DNA from: Ensifer sp. LC11
Lineage (GTDB): Bacteria; Pseudomonadota; Alphaproteobacteria; Rhizobiales; Rhizobiaceae
Direction of reading: 5' to 3'
Assembly: GCF_001695835.1 (NCBI RefSeq)
Contig: NZ_MBSO01000031.1
Coordinates: forward strand, 1-55,930
Length of the DNA stretch: 55,930 bases
The notes beneath the pieces were generated by a model, which did no database searches, was not told the DNA's origin, and saw only the letters and a program-made list of their open reading frames with translations. The position numbers and the translations under genes are program-made. Of the stretch, positions 28,898-38,864 are shown in pieces; within the stretch, counting starts at the first letter, position 1; the number at the start of each line of letters is the position of its first letter.

Positions 28898-29657
28898 CTG
28901 CAACTCCTGGGTCAGGCGACAGGGACTGGGATTTCAACGCCTTGAGCGCCGCATGGACGAAGCCGTCGCGGGCGGAGGAGACGTCGAGACCGCGCGGCTC
29001 ATAGACATGGCGGTGAAGAAAGAAGGCAGTCAGTCGGAAGGCGGCGGCGAGACTGTCATGGTCCGCCGCCCGGTTCGTTTCGGTCGAAAGAAAATCCGGC
29101 AGCGCCAGCATGCGATCGGCATAACGCTCGCCGGCCGCACGGCAGACCGCCCTGCCCGATTTCGGTGAAACATAGACCAGTTCGGTGCGGGTACCGGTTG
29201 CCACGCACTCGGTAAGGTCCAGCCCGAAACCCAGATCGTTGAGGACGGCAAGCTCGAAGCGCACGAACAATTCGCCAGCGTCGGCCGGATCGGCGAGGTG
29301 ATCGACGATGACGGTGAGCGCCTCGTAGAGATGCGGAAGTGGATCGCGCTCGGGAAGCAGCCGCAGGAGCGCGCCGAGCGCCTGGATACCATAGACCGAG
29401 GTCGCGGTTTCCATCAGCCGCGCGGCGCGCAGTTCCAAAGGCTCGATACGGAACTCGCCGAGATGCTCGTCAAGCCGGGCGCGCCAGGTGACTTCGACCG
29501 TGTTGCCCGGCTGCAGCACCGGCTGCATGGTGCGCGAGCGGCCCGAGCGCACCATGCCGAGGTGACGACCGTGGGCGGCGCTCATGACTTCGGCGATGGC
29601 CGAGCTTTCGCCGTGCCGCCGGACGCCGAGAATGATGGCCTGATCGCTCCATTGCAT
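28890..29657 (-). CDS. recO: DNA repair protein RecO
   Basis: The 255-residue RecO loads RecA with RecR and anneals single strands. The N-terminal OB-fold begins [19 protein letters not shown] and contains [13 protein letters not shown], followed by the helical C-terminal part. ATG at 29657 gives the usual N-terminus; ATG 29663 and a longer frame to 29693 are less likely. It overlaps the thioesterase gene. In many rhizobia recO follows era, yet here it lies about 12 kb away. Confidence 0.9.
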   Translation of the reverse strand: MQWSDQAIILGVRRHGESSAIAEVMSAAHGRHLGMVRSGRSRTMQPVLQPGNTVEVTWRARLDEHLGEFRIEPLELRAARLMETATSVYGIQALGALLRLLPERDPLPHLYEALTVIVDHLADPADAGELFVRFELAVLNDLGFGLDLTECVATGTRTELVYVSPKSGRAVCRAAGERYADRMLALPDFLSTETNRAADHDSLAAAFRLTAFFLHRHVYEPRGLDVSSARDGFVHAALKALKSQSLSPDPGVADA

Positions 29658-29892
29658 GGGCATGGCATACACCCGCGGCGGAAGCCGGATCAAGCTATGA
29701 TGGTGCCCGCCATGGACGACGAAGGGCGCGGATCCCCACTGCGGGCGAGTGTCGCCTTTCGGTTACACTCGTCGCCCGCCTCACTTGCGACATGCTGTTG
29801 CCGCCCCGATGCCATGTTTGACATTAGAACGGGGGAGCGGCAAAGCCGTCTCTCCCGCCCCAAAAACAATCAGCAGGATAATAAATTTCATT

Positions 29893-30636
29893 ATGTGTGT
29901 GTCCCGGAACAGCGCCGGCCGCCTGGCGCAGCTCTTCGCCCTTCTTCTTGCCACCTCGACGCTCGCGAGCTGCGTCACCACCTCGGGGCCGGCCAAGCCG
30001 AAGGGACCGGATCCATACTATGTGGCGATGTACGGGCCACTGCCGAACGAAAAATTCCCGCTTGATGCCATCGACATCAGCAAGGTCGACAAGCGCTATC
30101 TTCGTCAGCAAGTCGCCTATCAGACGCACGAGCCGCCGGGCACGATCGTCATCGATACCCAGAACCGTTTCCTCTATCTGGTCCAGGATGGCGGCATGGC
30201 AATGCGCTATGGCATCGGCGTCGGCAAGGCCGGACTGGAATTCGAAGGCGAAGCGCGCATTGCGCGCAAGACCGAATGGCCGCGCTGGACGCCGACACAG
30301 AGCATGGTCGAGCGCGAACCCGAGCGTTACGGCCCGCTTGCCGGAGGCATGGAGCCTGGCGTGCGCAACCCGCTCGGACCGCGCGCGCTCTATCTTTTCC
30401 AGGGCAATCGGGACACGCTGTTCCGCATTCACGGCACCACCGAGGCCTGGTCGATCGGCAAGGCCGTGTCGAGCGGCTGCATCCGCCTCTTCAACCCCGA
30501 CATCATCGACCTCTACAGCCGCGTGCCGCTCGATTCGCGTGTCGTCGTGCTGCAGGCCGAACCGCCGATGACCGAGCCGGCGGGGAGCGTACCGATGGCG
30601 AGCATCGAGAACGGCGGCCTGCCTCCGGCCTATTGA
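29893..30636 (+). CDS. L,D-transpeptidase lipoprotein (YkuD)
   Basis: A 247-residue lipoprotein with lipobox LASC (Cys27) followed by a Pro/Lys linker. The YkuD domain carries catalytic H180 in HGTTEAWSIG and C196 in SSGCIRLF, and would form 3-3 crosslinks or anchor outer-membrane proteins to peptidoglycan. ATG at 29893 is inferred from the signal peptide; upstream starts would add a hydrophilic tail before it. Confidence 0.88.
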   Translation: MCVSRNSAGRLAQLFALLLATSTLASCVTTSGPAKPKGPDPYYVAMYGPLPNEKFPLDAIDISKVDKRYLRQQVAYQTHEPPGTIVIDTQNRFLYLVQDGGMAMRYGIGVGKAGLEFEGEARIARKTEWPRWTPTQSMVEREPERYGPLAGGMEPGVRNPLGPRALYLFQGNRDTLFRIHGTTEAWSIGKAVSSGCIRLFNPDIIDLYSRVPLDSRVVVLQAEPPMTEPAGSVPMASIENGGLPPAY

Positions 30637-30652
30637 CCCAATACTCACGCCA

Positions 30653-30675
30653 CCGGGCGCCGATGAGGCGTCCGG
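30653..30675 (+). terminator. Hairpin after the L,D-transpeptidase gene
   Basis: CCGGGCGCC and GGCGTCCGG pair at 8 of 9 positions with a 5-nt loop, 17 nt past the stop. No U-run follows, so it is at best a weak terminator. Confidence 0.4.
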
Positions 30676-30779
30676 CGACCTAACAGTGCACGACGCGGCC
30701 GTACCCAGCTGCTGGAAGCCTTCGCCGGGGGGCCTCGTCGACCTGACAAACCTTCTACAAAGTTGGCCCGGCGGCCTGG

Positions 30780-31262
30780 TCAGACTTGCGGCTCGAGCGC
30801 TGGTTTGCCCGAGAGCTCGCTGACGTAGTAGCCCTCGCGCAGATTGATGCCGTGCTCGAGCCAGGCCTTCATGCAGGCGAGCATCTGAGACCATCCCTCG
30901 CAGTTGATGTAGGAGCTCTTCTGCCCCTGCTCGTTCTCGCGCCAGCCTTTCTCAGCAATCGTCACCATGGTGGCGCCGTCATCGAGCGACTGGAAGCGCA
31001 TTTCGACCCGCGTCTTGTAGGGTTCCTCGCCCTTGGCGACCATGGCATCCCAGCGGAAGACGATGCGCTCGTTGGCCGCGACTTCCTCAACCGTTATCGG
31101 CACCTCTCCCCACCAGGTCACCGTGGTGCCTGCAACCAACGGTCCGCTGATCCCACCGAGCGTCACGAAGTAACGGCTCAACTGGTTCGGATTGACCACG
31201 GCATCGAAGACCTCGCCAACCGGGCGATCGATCCGTCCATTCACACGAAATTCAAAGGGCAT
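30780..31262 (-). CDS. SRPBCC (AHSA1-like) protein
   Basis: A 160-residue START/Bet v1-like ligand-binding protein of the AHSA1 group (PFEFRVNGRIDRPVGEVFDAVVNPNQLSRY at the N-terminus). ATG at 31262 follows GGAGG; a start at 31271 is not needed. It is divergent from an ArsR-type repressor, the usual context of AHSA1 genes. The ligand is unknown. Confidence 0.85.
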   Translation of the reverse strand: MPFEFRVNGRIDRPVGEVFDAVVNPNQLSRYFVTLGGISGPLVAGTTVTWWGEVPITVEEVAANERIVFRWDAMVAKGEEPYKTRVEMRFQSLDDGATMVTIAEKGWRENEQGQKSSYINCEGWSQMLACMKAWLEHGINLREGYYVSELSGKPALEPQV

Positions 31263-31287
31263 AACGTGCACCTCCTATTGAACCCGG

Positions 31288-31316
31288 ACATGTTATGTTA
31301 TAAAAAAATAACATGT
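31288..31316. promoter_or_regulatory. Operator-like palindrome in the SRPBCC/ArsR promoter
   Basis: ACATGTTAT and ATAACATGT are perfect 9-bp arms separated by 11 nt. The right arm contains the ArsR start codon at 31313. TATAAA at 31299-31304, with TTGAAC at 31278-31283 as a tentative -35 (15-nt spacer), would place the transcript start close to that ATG. The regulator should bind here and repress both genes. Confidence 0.65.
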
Positions 31317-31636
31317 CAACCGATTCGAAAGACGACCTGGTTTTCAAGGCGCTCGCCAATGGCCTGCGTCGCCAGATGCTCGACGCGCTGAAGCACGCCC
31401 CACGAACCACCGGCATGCTGTGCGAGCAATTCGGCAGCCTCGACCGCTGCACCGTCATGCAGCACCTCAAAGTGCTTGAAGAAGCCGAGCTCGTGCTCGT
31501 CCGCCGCGAAGGGCGCGAGCGCTGGAACCATTTGAATGCATTACCGATTCAGGCCATCCATGATCGCTGGATCAGCCAATATGCCGGCCATGCGATGTCG
31601 ATCCTGTCGGCCCTGCAGCAGAACCTCGACGGATAA
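31313..31636 (+). CDS. ArsR-family winged-helix repressor
   Basis: A 107-residue ArsR-type helix-turn-helix protein. Residues about 10-85 form the winged helix (VFKALANGLRRQMLDAL, TVMQHLKVLEEAELV, RREGRERW). No cysteine metal site of the CxC class is present, so it may sense a small organic ligand. No Shine-Dalgarno sequence precedes the ATG, in line with a leaderless mRNA. Confidence 0.88.
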   Translation: MSTDSKDDLVFKALANGLRRQMLDALKHAPRTTGMLCEQFGSLDRCTVMQHLKVLEEAELVLVRREGRERWNHLNALPIQAIHDRWISQYAGHAMSILSALQQNLDG

Positions 31637-31714
31637 CCAGAGCGATGGTTTCGGCTTTCAATCGAACCGCTTTCTTCGTATGAACGGCCGATACGCAAAC
31701 CTGGGGACACCGTC

Positions 31715-32731
31715 GTGCGCTACCTCATCACAGGCACTGCTGGCTTCATCGGCTTTCATCTTGCTAAGCGATTGATCGACGAAGGGCATTTCGTCGTCGG
31801 CTTCGATGGCATGACCCCCTATTACGACGTCACGCTGAAGGAGCATCGGCACGCGATCCTCGCCCGCTCGAACGGCTTCAAGGCGGTCGTCGGCATGCTT
31901 GAGGATAAGGATGCGCTTCGCCGGGCAGCCGAGATGGCCGATCCCGAGGTCATCATCCACCTCGCCGCCCAGGCCGGCGTGCGTTACAGCCTCGAGAACC
32001 CGAAGGCCTATGTCGATTCCAATCTGGTCGGTTCCTGGAACATCCTGGAGCTGGCGCGGGAACTTGGCCCCAAGCACCTGATGCTCGCCTCGACCTCCTC
32101 GATCTATGGCGCCAACGACAAGATCCCGTTTGCCGAAACCGATCGCGCCGACGAGCCGATGACGCTCTACGCCGCCACCAAGAAATCGATGGAACTCATG
32201 GCGCACAGCTATGCCCATCTCTACAAGGTGCCAACGACGGCCTTCCGCTTCTTCACGGTCTATGGCCCTTGGGGGCGGCCCGACATGGCGCTGTTCAAGT
32301 TTGTCGACGCCATTCACAAGGGGCAACCGATCGATATTTATGGCGAAGGCCGCATGAGCCGCGACTTCACCTATATCGACGATCTCGTCGAGGGCATTCT
32401 CAGGCTCTCTCACGTGGCGCCTGCGGAGGAAAACCGGGCACCGTCCGACAAGGCCGAGGACACGCTGTCGCGCCAGGGGCCGTTCCGTGTCGTCAATATC
32501 GGCGGCGGTCAGCCGGTCGAGCTGATGACCTTCGTTGAAACGGTGGAAAGGGCCGTCGGCAAGCCGGCGCTGCGCAACATGCTGCCCATGCAGCAGGGCG
32601 ACGTGCCGCGCACCTATGCTTCACCCGATCTTCTGGAAGCATTGACCGAATTCAAGCCCTCGATCCCGGTCGAAGAGGGCGTCGCCCGCTTCGCAGCCTG
32701 GTACAAGGAATACTACAGCGCGGGCCGGTGA
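31715..32731 (+). CDS. lpsL: UDP-glucuronate 4-epimerase LpsL
   Basis: A 338-residue extended short-chain dehydrogenase. The NAD-binding GxxGxxG begins at G7 (GTAGFIG), and the catalytic pair is Y152-x3-K156 in LYAATKKS. It interconverts UDP-glucuronate and UDP-galacturonate for lipopolysaccharide and capsular material. GTG start at 31715 with GGGGAC upstream. rkpK, which makes its substrate, is 168 bp downstream, the arrangement known for Sinorhizobium. Confidence 0.92.
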   Translation: MRYLITGTAGFIGFHLAKRLIDEGHFVVGFDGMTPYYDVTLKEHRHAILARSNGFKAVVGMLEDKDALRRAAEMADPEVIIHLAAQAGVRYSLENPKAYVDSNLVGSWNILELARELGPKHLMLASTSSIYGANDKIPFAETDRADEPMTLYAATKKSMELMAHSYAHLYKVPTTAFRFFTVYGPWGRPDMALFKFVDAIHKGQPIDIYGEGRMSRDFTYIDDLVEGILRLSHVAPAEENRAPSDKAEDTLSRQGPFRVVNIGGGQPVELMTFVETVERAVGKPALRNMLPMQQGDVPRTYASPDLLEALTEFKPSIPVEEGVARFAAWYKEYYSAGR

Positions 32732-32831
32732 GCCGGATCGCCAGTTGTTCCGAACTGAAATACTTGCTGGCGAAACGCTTGTCTTAGTCGCAATCGAGCA
32801 TAAATGGGTGTGTACCTCAGCGCATAAGCAA

Positions 32832-32862
32832 TTGCAAAATACACATTTGCACGTTGTATGAT
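32832..32862 (+). promoter_or_regulatory. Candidate rkpK promoter with inverted repeat
   Basis: TTGCAA at 32832-32837 and TATGAT at 32857-32862 could be -35 and -10 (spacer 19 nt, long). Inside lies the inverted repeat TGCAAA/TTTGCA at 32833-32851, a possible operator. Confidence 0.35.
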
Positions 32863-32899
32863 CTGAGCTCGCTGTGGAACACAACAAGGGAAAGAGCCT

Positions 32900-34213
32900 A
32901 TGAAAGTCACGATGATCGGCGCCGGCTATGTTGGCCTTGTTTCCGGCGTGTGTTTTGCGGATTTCGGTCATGATGTCGTCTGTCTCGACAAGGATGAGAG
33001 CAAGATCGACGCATTGATGCAGGGACGTATTCCGATCTTCGAACCCGGTCTCGACCATCTGGTCGCAAGCAACGTCGCCTCGGGCCGGCTCACATTCACG
33101 ACCGATCTTGTTGCTGCCGTCGCTGACAGCGACGTCATCTTCATCGCCGTCGGCACCCCCTCCCGGCGCGGCGACGGTCATGCGGATCTTTCCTATGTGC
33201 ATGCGGCCGCGCGCGAGATTGCCGAGAACCTCAAGGGGTTCACCGTGATCGTGACGAAGTCGACCGTTCCGGTCGGCACCGGCGACGAGGTCGAGCGCAT
33301 TATCCGCGAGGCCAACCCGGACGCCGATTTTGCCGTCGTCTCCAATCCGGAGTTCCTGCGCGAGGGCGCTGCGATCGAAGACTTCAAGCGGCCCGACCGG
33401 ATCGTCATCGGCCTTGCCGGCGACGACGCGCGGGCGCGAGATGTCATGACCGAAGTCTATCGTCCGCTCTATCTCAACCAGTCGCCGCTCGTCTTCACCT
33501 CGCGCCGCACCTCGGAATTGATCAAGTATGCCGGCAACGCCTTCCTGGCGATGAAGATCACTTTCATCAACGAGATGGCCGATCTCTGCGAGAGGGTTGG
33601 CGCTAATGTCCAGGATGTCGCCCGTGGCATCGGTCTCGATGGGCGCATCGGCTCGAAGTTTCTGCATGCCGGACCCGGTTATGGCGGGTCATGCTTCCCA
33701 AAGGATACCCTGGCGCTGGTGAAAACCGCGCAGGACCATGACAGCCCTGTCCGGCTGGTCGAGACCACGGTTGCAGTCAACGACAACCGCAAGCGGGCCA
33801 TGGGTCGCAAGGTGATCGCGGCCACCGGCGGCGATGTGCGCGGTCGAAAGATCGCGATTCTTGGGCTTACCTTCAAGCCGAACACCGACGACATGCGCGA
33901 CAGCCCGGCGATCGCGATCGTGCAGACGCTGCAGGACGCCGGCGCCCATGTTATTGGCTACGATCCGGAAGGCATGGAGAATGCAAAGAAAGTCATCGAT
34001 GGCATCGACTATGCCGGTGACCCCTATGAGGCGGCCAACGAAGCCGACGCGCTGGTGATCGTTACCGAATGGAATGAGTTCCGGGCACTTGATTTCCGCC
34101 GGTTGAAGACCGTGATGAAGACGCCCATTCTCGTCGACCTCAGGAACATCTATCGCCAGGACGAGGTCGTGAAGCACGGCTTTGCCTATTCGAGCGTCGG
34201 CCGGTCGCAATGA
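32900..34213 (+). CDS. rkpK: UDP-glucose 6-dehydrogenase RkpK
   Basis: The 437-residue enzyme oxidises UDP-glucose to UDP-glucuronate with two NAD. The Rossmann GAGYVGLVSGVCFADFGH is at the N-terminus, and the catalytic Cys265 lies in GPGYGGSCFPKD. In rhizobia it supplies sugar for rkp capsular polysaccharide and LPS. ATG follows AGGGAAAGAG. It probably has its own promoter as well as readthrough from lpsL. Confidence 0.93.
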   Translation: MKVTMIGAGYVGLVSGVCFADFGHDVVCLDKDESKIDALMQGRIPIFEPGLDHLVASNVASGRLTFTTDLVAAVADSDVIFIAVGTPSRRGDGHADLSYVHAAAREIAENLKGFTVIVTKSTVPVGTGDEVERIIREANPDADFAVVSNPEFLREGAAIEDFKRPDRIVIGLAGDDARARDVMTEVYRPLYLNQSPLVFTSRRTSELIKYAGNAFLAMKITFINEMADLCERVGANVQDVARGIGLDGRIGSKFLHAGPGYGGSCFPKDTLALVKTAQDHDSPVRLVETTVAVNDNRKRAMGRKVIAATGGDVRGRKIAILGLTFKPNTDDMRDSPAIAIVQTLQDAGAHVIGYDPEGMENAKKVIDGIDYAGDPYEAANEADALVIVTEWNEFRALDFRRLKTVMKTPILVDLRNIYRQDEVVKHGFAYSSVGRSQ

Positions 34214-34237
34214 GGGCCGACCCGTAAGACAGGAAAG

Positions 34238-34555
34238 CTATGCTTTTGGTATCGGCAGCGCCGGCAGGGATTCCCAGTTCTTGCCGGCAAGGATGACGCA
34301 ACTGCGGCCGTTCACATCGGTAACGATCAATGTCCAACTGCCATTGTCAGCCGCATAGATCTCCATGATCGCATGCGGATTGATCTGAGCGGTCGCCGCC
34401 GGCTTTTCCCGATATTGCCGCGCCAGAAATTCGATCACCTCGGATCGGTCGGCGCAATTGATGGGGGCCTGCGAAACTGCCGGGACGGGGCGCGCCGTTA
34501 CGCCAACTGCCAGAAGTGCGGCCAGCGCGAGACCGCGGATCGCCTTGCGAACCAT
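34238..34555 (-). CDS. Small exported hypothetical
   Basis: A 105-residue protein with a clear signal peptide (ALAALLAVGVTA) and AVSQA cleavage region. The mature part has two cysteines about 50 residues apart (INCADRS and GRSCVIL), able to form one disulfide. ATG at 34555 is preceded by AAAGGAG. No domain is recognised beyond similarity to short rhizobial periplasmic proteins. Confidence 0.7.
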   Translation of the reverse strand: MVRKAIRGLALAALLAVGVTARPVPAVSQAPINCADRSEVIEFLARQYREKPAATAQINPHAIMEIYAADNGSWTLIVTDVNGRSCVILAGKNWESLPALPIPKA

Positions 34556-34764
34556 GACGCAACTCCTTTCACCGGACGCCCGGCGGAGGAGGAGTTTGCG
34601 CTGACCTTTTCCGCCGGCGACCGGCTGCTACATCGGCATCGCGCGTACAACACAATGCGCGTGCCGCCATACGAACAGTATGGTGGAAAGGCGGTATTAT
34701 TACAATTATCTAATTTATAGAGCGTGCCGCCGGCGCACTTGGCGCGCCCCGGTGGAGCAAAGCC

Positions 34765-37071
34765 CTACTTGCGCTTCATCGCTTCCATCAAAGCGGCGCC
34801 GAAGGCACCCTGGGCCGGTTGCTGCGGCTTCTGCTGGCGCATTGGCGCGCCACGATTGCCACCCGCCGGCACACTTGCCCTGGCCTCGCGGCTTGACTCG
34901 GCGCCACCATCCTTACGCATGGTGAGGCCAATCCGTTTGCGGGCAACGTCGACTTCGGTGACACGGACCGTCACGACATCCCCTGCCTTGACGACCTCGT
35001 GCGGATCCTTGACGAAGCGATCAGCAAGCTGCGACACGTGAACGAGCCCGTCCTGATGCACGCCGATGTCGACGAAGGCGCCGAAGGCCGCAACATTGGT
35101 CACAGTGCCTTCGAGCTGCATGCCGACCTTCAGATCCTTGATGTCGTCGACGCCCTCGGCAAAGGTCGCGGTCTTGAAGCTCGGGCGCGGGTCGCGGCCG
35201 GGCTTTTCCAGCTCCGCGAGAATATCCTTGACGGTCGGCAATCCGAAGCGCTCGTCGACGAAGGTCCTAGGGTCGAGCTTCTTCAGCGCCACGCTATCGC
35301 CCATCAACGCCCGCACGTCACGGCCGCAGGCAGCGACGATCTTCTTGGCAACACCATACGCCTCCGGATGGACCGAGGACGCGTCGAGCGGCTCTTTGCC
35401 GTTTGGAATGCGCAGGAAGCCCGCGCATTGCTCGAAGGTGCGCGCGCCAAGCCGCGCCACGTTCAACAGCTCCTTGCGGCTTGCAAAGGGCCCGGTCGCG
35501 TCTCGGTGCGCAACGATCGCCTCGGCGGAGGATTTTCCGAGACCGGACACACGAGCAAGCAGCGGCGCCGAAGCGGTGTTGACGTCGACACCGACGGCGT
35601 TCACCGCGTCTTCGACCACCGCATCCAGCGAGCGGCTGAGCTTCGACTGGTCGACGTCGTGCTGGTACTGGCCGACGCCGATCGACTTCGGCTCGATCTT
35701 CACGAGCTCCGCCAGAGGATCCTGCAGGCGGCGGGCGATCGAGACCGCACCGCGCAACGAGACGTCGAGGCCCGGAAACTCCAGAGCGGCGGTTTCCGAG
35801 GCCGAATAGACGGATGCGCCGGCCTCCGAGACGATGACCTTGGTCGGTTTCGGCGCCGGTAGTTGCTGGAGCATGTCGGCGACGAGTTTCTCCGTCTCGC
35901 GGCTGCCGGTACCATTGCCGATCGCGATCAGTTCAACGTTGTGCTTGCGGATGAGCGAAGCAAGCTCGGCCTGGGTGCCGCGGATGTCGTTCTTCGGCGG
36001 GAACGGGTAGACCGTCGTTGTTTCGATGAGTTTGCCCGTGCCGTCGACCACGGCGACCTTGACGCCGGTGCGGATGCCCGGATCGAGCCCCATCGTTGCA
36101 CGCGAACCAGCCGGAGCGGCGAGCAACAGGTCCTTGAGATTGCGGGCAAAGACGTGGATCGCCTCTTCCTCGGCGCGCTCACGCAGCTCGCGCATCAGGT
36201 CGAGCGAAAGCGACATCGACAGCTTCACACGCCAGGTCCAGCCGATCATCTCGGAGAGCCACTTGTCGCCCGGCAGATGCGCGCCGACATTGTAGGCTGC
36301 GGCGATCATGCGCTCGACCGGCTTCACCGGCGAGGCATCGTCCTGGTCGACAACGATGTCGACCGAAAGCACCTCTTCGTTCCAGCCGCGCAGCATCGCC
36401 AGGGCCCGATGACCCGGCGTCGTCGCCCAGCGTTCGGAATGGTCGAAGTAGTCGGAGAACTTGGCGCCGGCCTCCTGCTTGCCGTCGACGACTTTGGCAC
36501 GCAGGAAGGCGGCAGCCTTCATGTGGTTGCGCAGGCGCCCGAGCAGGTCGGCATTTTCGGTCATGCCTTCGGCGATAATGTCGCGCGCGCCGTCGAGCGC
36601 GGCCTTCACGTCCGCGACCTCGGCCGTCAGATAGGCCGCTGCACGATCGGCGGGCGCGACAGTGCGGTCGGCAAGGATCGCTTCGGCCAGCGGGCCAAGA
36701 CCCCGCTCGCGCGCGATCTCCGCCTTGGTGCGGCGCTTCGGCTTGTAGGGCAGGTAAATGTCTTCGAGCTCGGCCTTGGTTTCGACGGCGGCAATCTTGG
36801 CTTCGAGTTCTTCGGTCAGCTTGCCTTGCCCGCGGATCGATTCAAGGATCGAGGCCCGGCGCGCTTCAAGCTCGCGCAAGTAGGTCAGACGCTCCGAAAG
36901 GGTGCGCAGCTGCGTGTCGTCGAGCCCCCCGGTCACTTCCTTACGGTAGCGCGCGACAAACGGCACCGTGGCGCCTTCGTCGAGCAGTTCGACTGCGGCA
37001 ACGACCTGCGAAGGCGTTGCCTTGATTTCGGCGGCGATGATGGCGGCGATGAGTTTTGCAGGACTTGCCAT
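34765..37071 (-). CDS. tex: Tex-family RNA-binding protein
   Basis: A 768-residue transcription accessory protein with N-terminal Tex domain, a YqgF-like RNase H fold, tandem helix-hairpin-helix ([25 protein letters not shown]) and a C-terminal S1 domain ([21 protein letters not shown]). The order and length match Tex. ATG at 37071 is chosen over 37116 because the Tex N-terminus starts MASPAKLIA. The basic C-terminal tail is Gln/Arg-rich. Confidence 0.93.
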   Translation of the reverse strand: MASPAKLIAAIIAAEIKATPSQVVAAVELLDEGATVPFVARYRKEVTGGLDDTQLRTLSERLTYLRELEARRASILESIRGQGKLTEELEAKIAAVETKAELEDIYLPYKPKRRTKAEIARERGLGPLAEAILADRTVAPADRAAAYLTAEVADVKAALDGARDIIAEGMTENADLLGRLRNHMKAAAFLRAKVVDGKQEAGAKFSDYFDHSERWATTPGHRALAMLRGWNEEVLSVDIVVDQDDASPVKPVERMIAAAYNVGAHLPGDKWLSEMIGWTWRVKLSMSLSLDLMRELRERAEEEAIHVFARNLKDLLLAAPAGSRATMGLDPGIRTGVKVAVVDGTGKLIETTTVYPFPPKNDIRGTQAELASLIRKHNVELIAIGNGTGSRETEKLVADMLQQLPAPKPTKVIVSEAGASVYSASETAALEFPGLDVSLRGAVSIARRLQDPLAELVKIEPKSIGVGQYQHDVDQSKLSRSLDAVVEDAVNAVGVDVNTASAPLLARVSGLGKSSAEAIVAHRDATGPFASRKELLNVARLGARTFEQCAGFLRIPNGKEPLDASSVHPEAYGVAKKIVAACGRDVRALMGDSVALKKLDPRTFVDERFGLPTVKDILAELEKPGRDPRPSFKTATFAEGVDDIKDLKVGMQLEGTVTNVAAFGAFVDIGVHQDGLVHVSQLADRFVKDPHEVVKAGDVVTVRVTEVDVARKRIGLTMRKDGGAESSREARASVPAGGNRGAPMRQQKPQQPAQGAFGAALMEAMKRK

Positions 37072-37218
37072 GGGAATTCCGTCTTTCCTATTTGGTAGGC
37101 GACCATAAAGGCGCATGCCTTCGAGGCCAAGTGAAGGCCTTCAGAGGAAATCCGGAACTCCACAGGAGATGGGGTAAGGCCGCCTCGCCTTCACAGGAAC
37201 AGCCGGGCGGCCTTGGTA

Positions 37219-38523
37219 TCACCCCGCCATAGCGGGCTCGATGCGCTCATCTTCGGGCACGACGTCCCAATTGTTGACCGGTTCGAGCGGCGGCCGGCGC
37301 TTTTCGAACTCGATCAGCCGCCGTTCACGCTGCTCGATATAGCCGCGCGACGCGGGCACCGCAGCGAGGGATGGCGATAGCTGAAGCTGGAAGATGAAGT
37401 GTTTGTCGTAGAGGAAGGCGGTCTCGGACGCAGCAAGATAGAATTCCCACATGCGGAAGAATCGCTCGTCATAGAGCCTTACGGCCTCTTCGCGCCGCGC
37501 GACGAAGCGCTCCCGCCAGGCCCTTAAGGTCCAGGCGTAATGCATCGGCAGGATCTCGACATCCTTGACCAGAAGCTGCGTCCGCTCGACCGACGGCAGG
37601 ACCTCGGAAAGGGCCGGGATGTAGCCGCCGGGAAAGATGTATTTCTCGATCCACGGATTGGTCGCCCAGGGCTTGGAGACCTGGCCGATCGAGTGCAGCA
37701 GCATGACGCCGTCGGGCCTCAGCAGCTCTTTCATCTTGCTGAAGAAATTTCCGTAGTTGCCGATGCCGACATGCTCGAACATGCCGACCGAGACGATGCG
37801 GTCGAACTGCCGGCCCTGCAGGGTACGGTAGTCCTGCAACTCGAACCGCACCCGATCGGATAGCCCGCGCCTGGCGACGCGGTCGCGCGAGACCTTGAGC
37901 TGCTCTTCGCTGAGCGTAATGCCGGTAACCTCGACACCGGAGGATTCGGCCAGATACATGGCCATTCCGCCCCAGCCCGAGCCGACCTCAAGCACCTTTT
38001 GCCCTGGCTCCAGCAGCAGCTTCGCCGCGATATGCCGTTTCTTGGCGAGTTGCGCTGCGTCCAGCGAAATTCCCCGCGGTTGGAAGTAGGCGCAGGAGTA
38101 CTGCCAGTCCTCGTCGAGGAACAAATTGAACAGCTTGCGATCGAGATCGTAGTGATGGACGACGTTGTGCCGGTTGCGATTGACCGGCATGCGACTGAGC
38201 AATTGCTGGCGCACCACGTGCCAGAGGGCCGTAATCGTGTTGGTCGCATTTGCGGCATTCTCGATGCCGTTCGCCTTCACGATCGAAAGCACGTCAAAGA
38301 TATCACCCTTCTCGATGACGACGCGTCCATCCATGTACAACTCGCCGAAGCGGAGGCCCGGATCACGAACGATCGCCGCTTCTGCCTCCGCATCGACGAT
38401 GCGGATCGATACCGGCTTTCCTGTCTGGTCGCCGAACACGACCTGCTCGCCGGAAGAAAAAATTACTGTGAGATTGCCGCTGCGAACCAGACGGCGAAGC
38501 AATGTCAAGAATGCTGCATTCAT
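37219..38523 (-). CDS. cfa: Cyclopropane-fatty-acyl-phospholipid synthase-like methyltransferase
   Basis: A 434-residue SAM-dependent methyltransferase. The SAM-binding motif VLEVGSGWGGMAMYLAE, EVTGITLSEEQL and SVGMFEHVG, with the C-terminal FPGGYIP and MHYAWTLRAWRERF segments, match CFA synthases that methylenate membrane unsaturated acyl chains. The N-terminal 140 residues fit the CFA lipid-binding domain. Several paralogues usually occur in rhizobia, so function within the set is not certain. Confidence 0.88.
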   Translation of the reverse strand: MNAAFLTLLRRLVRSGNLTVIFSSGEQVVFGDQTGKPVSIRIVDAEAEAAIVRDPGLRFGELYMDGRVVIEKGDIFDVLSIVKANGIENAANATNTITALWHVVRQQLLSRMPVNRNRHNVVHHYDLDRKLFNLFLDEDWQYSCAYFQPRGISLDAAQLAKKRHIAAKLLLEPGQKVLEVGSGWGGMAMYLAESSGVEVTGITLSEEQLKVSRDRVARRGLSDRVRFELQDYRTLQGRQFDRIVSVGMFEHVGIGNYGNFFSKMKELLRPDGVMLLHSIGQVSKPWATNPWIEKYIFPGGYIPALSEVLPSVERTQLLVKDVEILPMHYAWTLRAWRERFVARREEAVRLYDERFFRMWEFYLAASETAFLYDKHFIFQLQLSPSLAAVPASRGYIEQRERRLIEFEKRRPPLEPVNNWDVVPEDERIEPAMAG

Positions 38524-38864
38524 TTCCCACCCCTACCAGACGACCGACATGTCCTGGTGGACGGGAGATGCGAAGGGTCGGCTCTTTCGGGGCTTCCGGA
38601 GAGCTTGCGCGAGCGCGCATCGGGAACAGACGCGACCGCGTCCAGAAGCAGCGAGAACCGGCTCGGGCTTAGCCTTACGGTTATCCCGCAGACGCGTCGG
38701 GCTGCTCGTGCAGGCGTCCGCCGGATATTTTCGTCAGGCCGGCAGCCATCGGGCTCCAATCCATCAGAACTTCCATTTACTTAGGGAGTATTGATCGATT
38801 GGCAATGGGTTCTTTATGGACCCTCATAAATTTGTTTCCTTAGCAAATGCTGGAGGAAAGCGTC
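38524..38864. other. Gene-free stretch between cfa and the GST gene
   Basis: In 341 bp I see no convincing gene on either strand. The right part is AT-rich and holds a short inverted repeat TTTATG/CATAAA at 38813-38830, possibly a regulator site for cfa, whose leader would then be long. Confidence 0.4.

Noticed and set aside
38520-38759. 79-codon minus-strand frame upstream of cfa
   Set aside because: No ribosome site and unusual Arg/Ser/Pro composition; probably chance.
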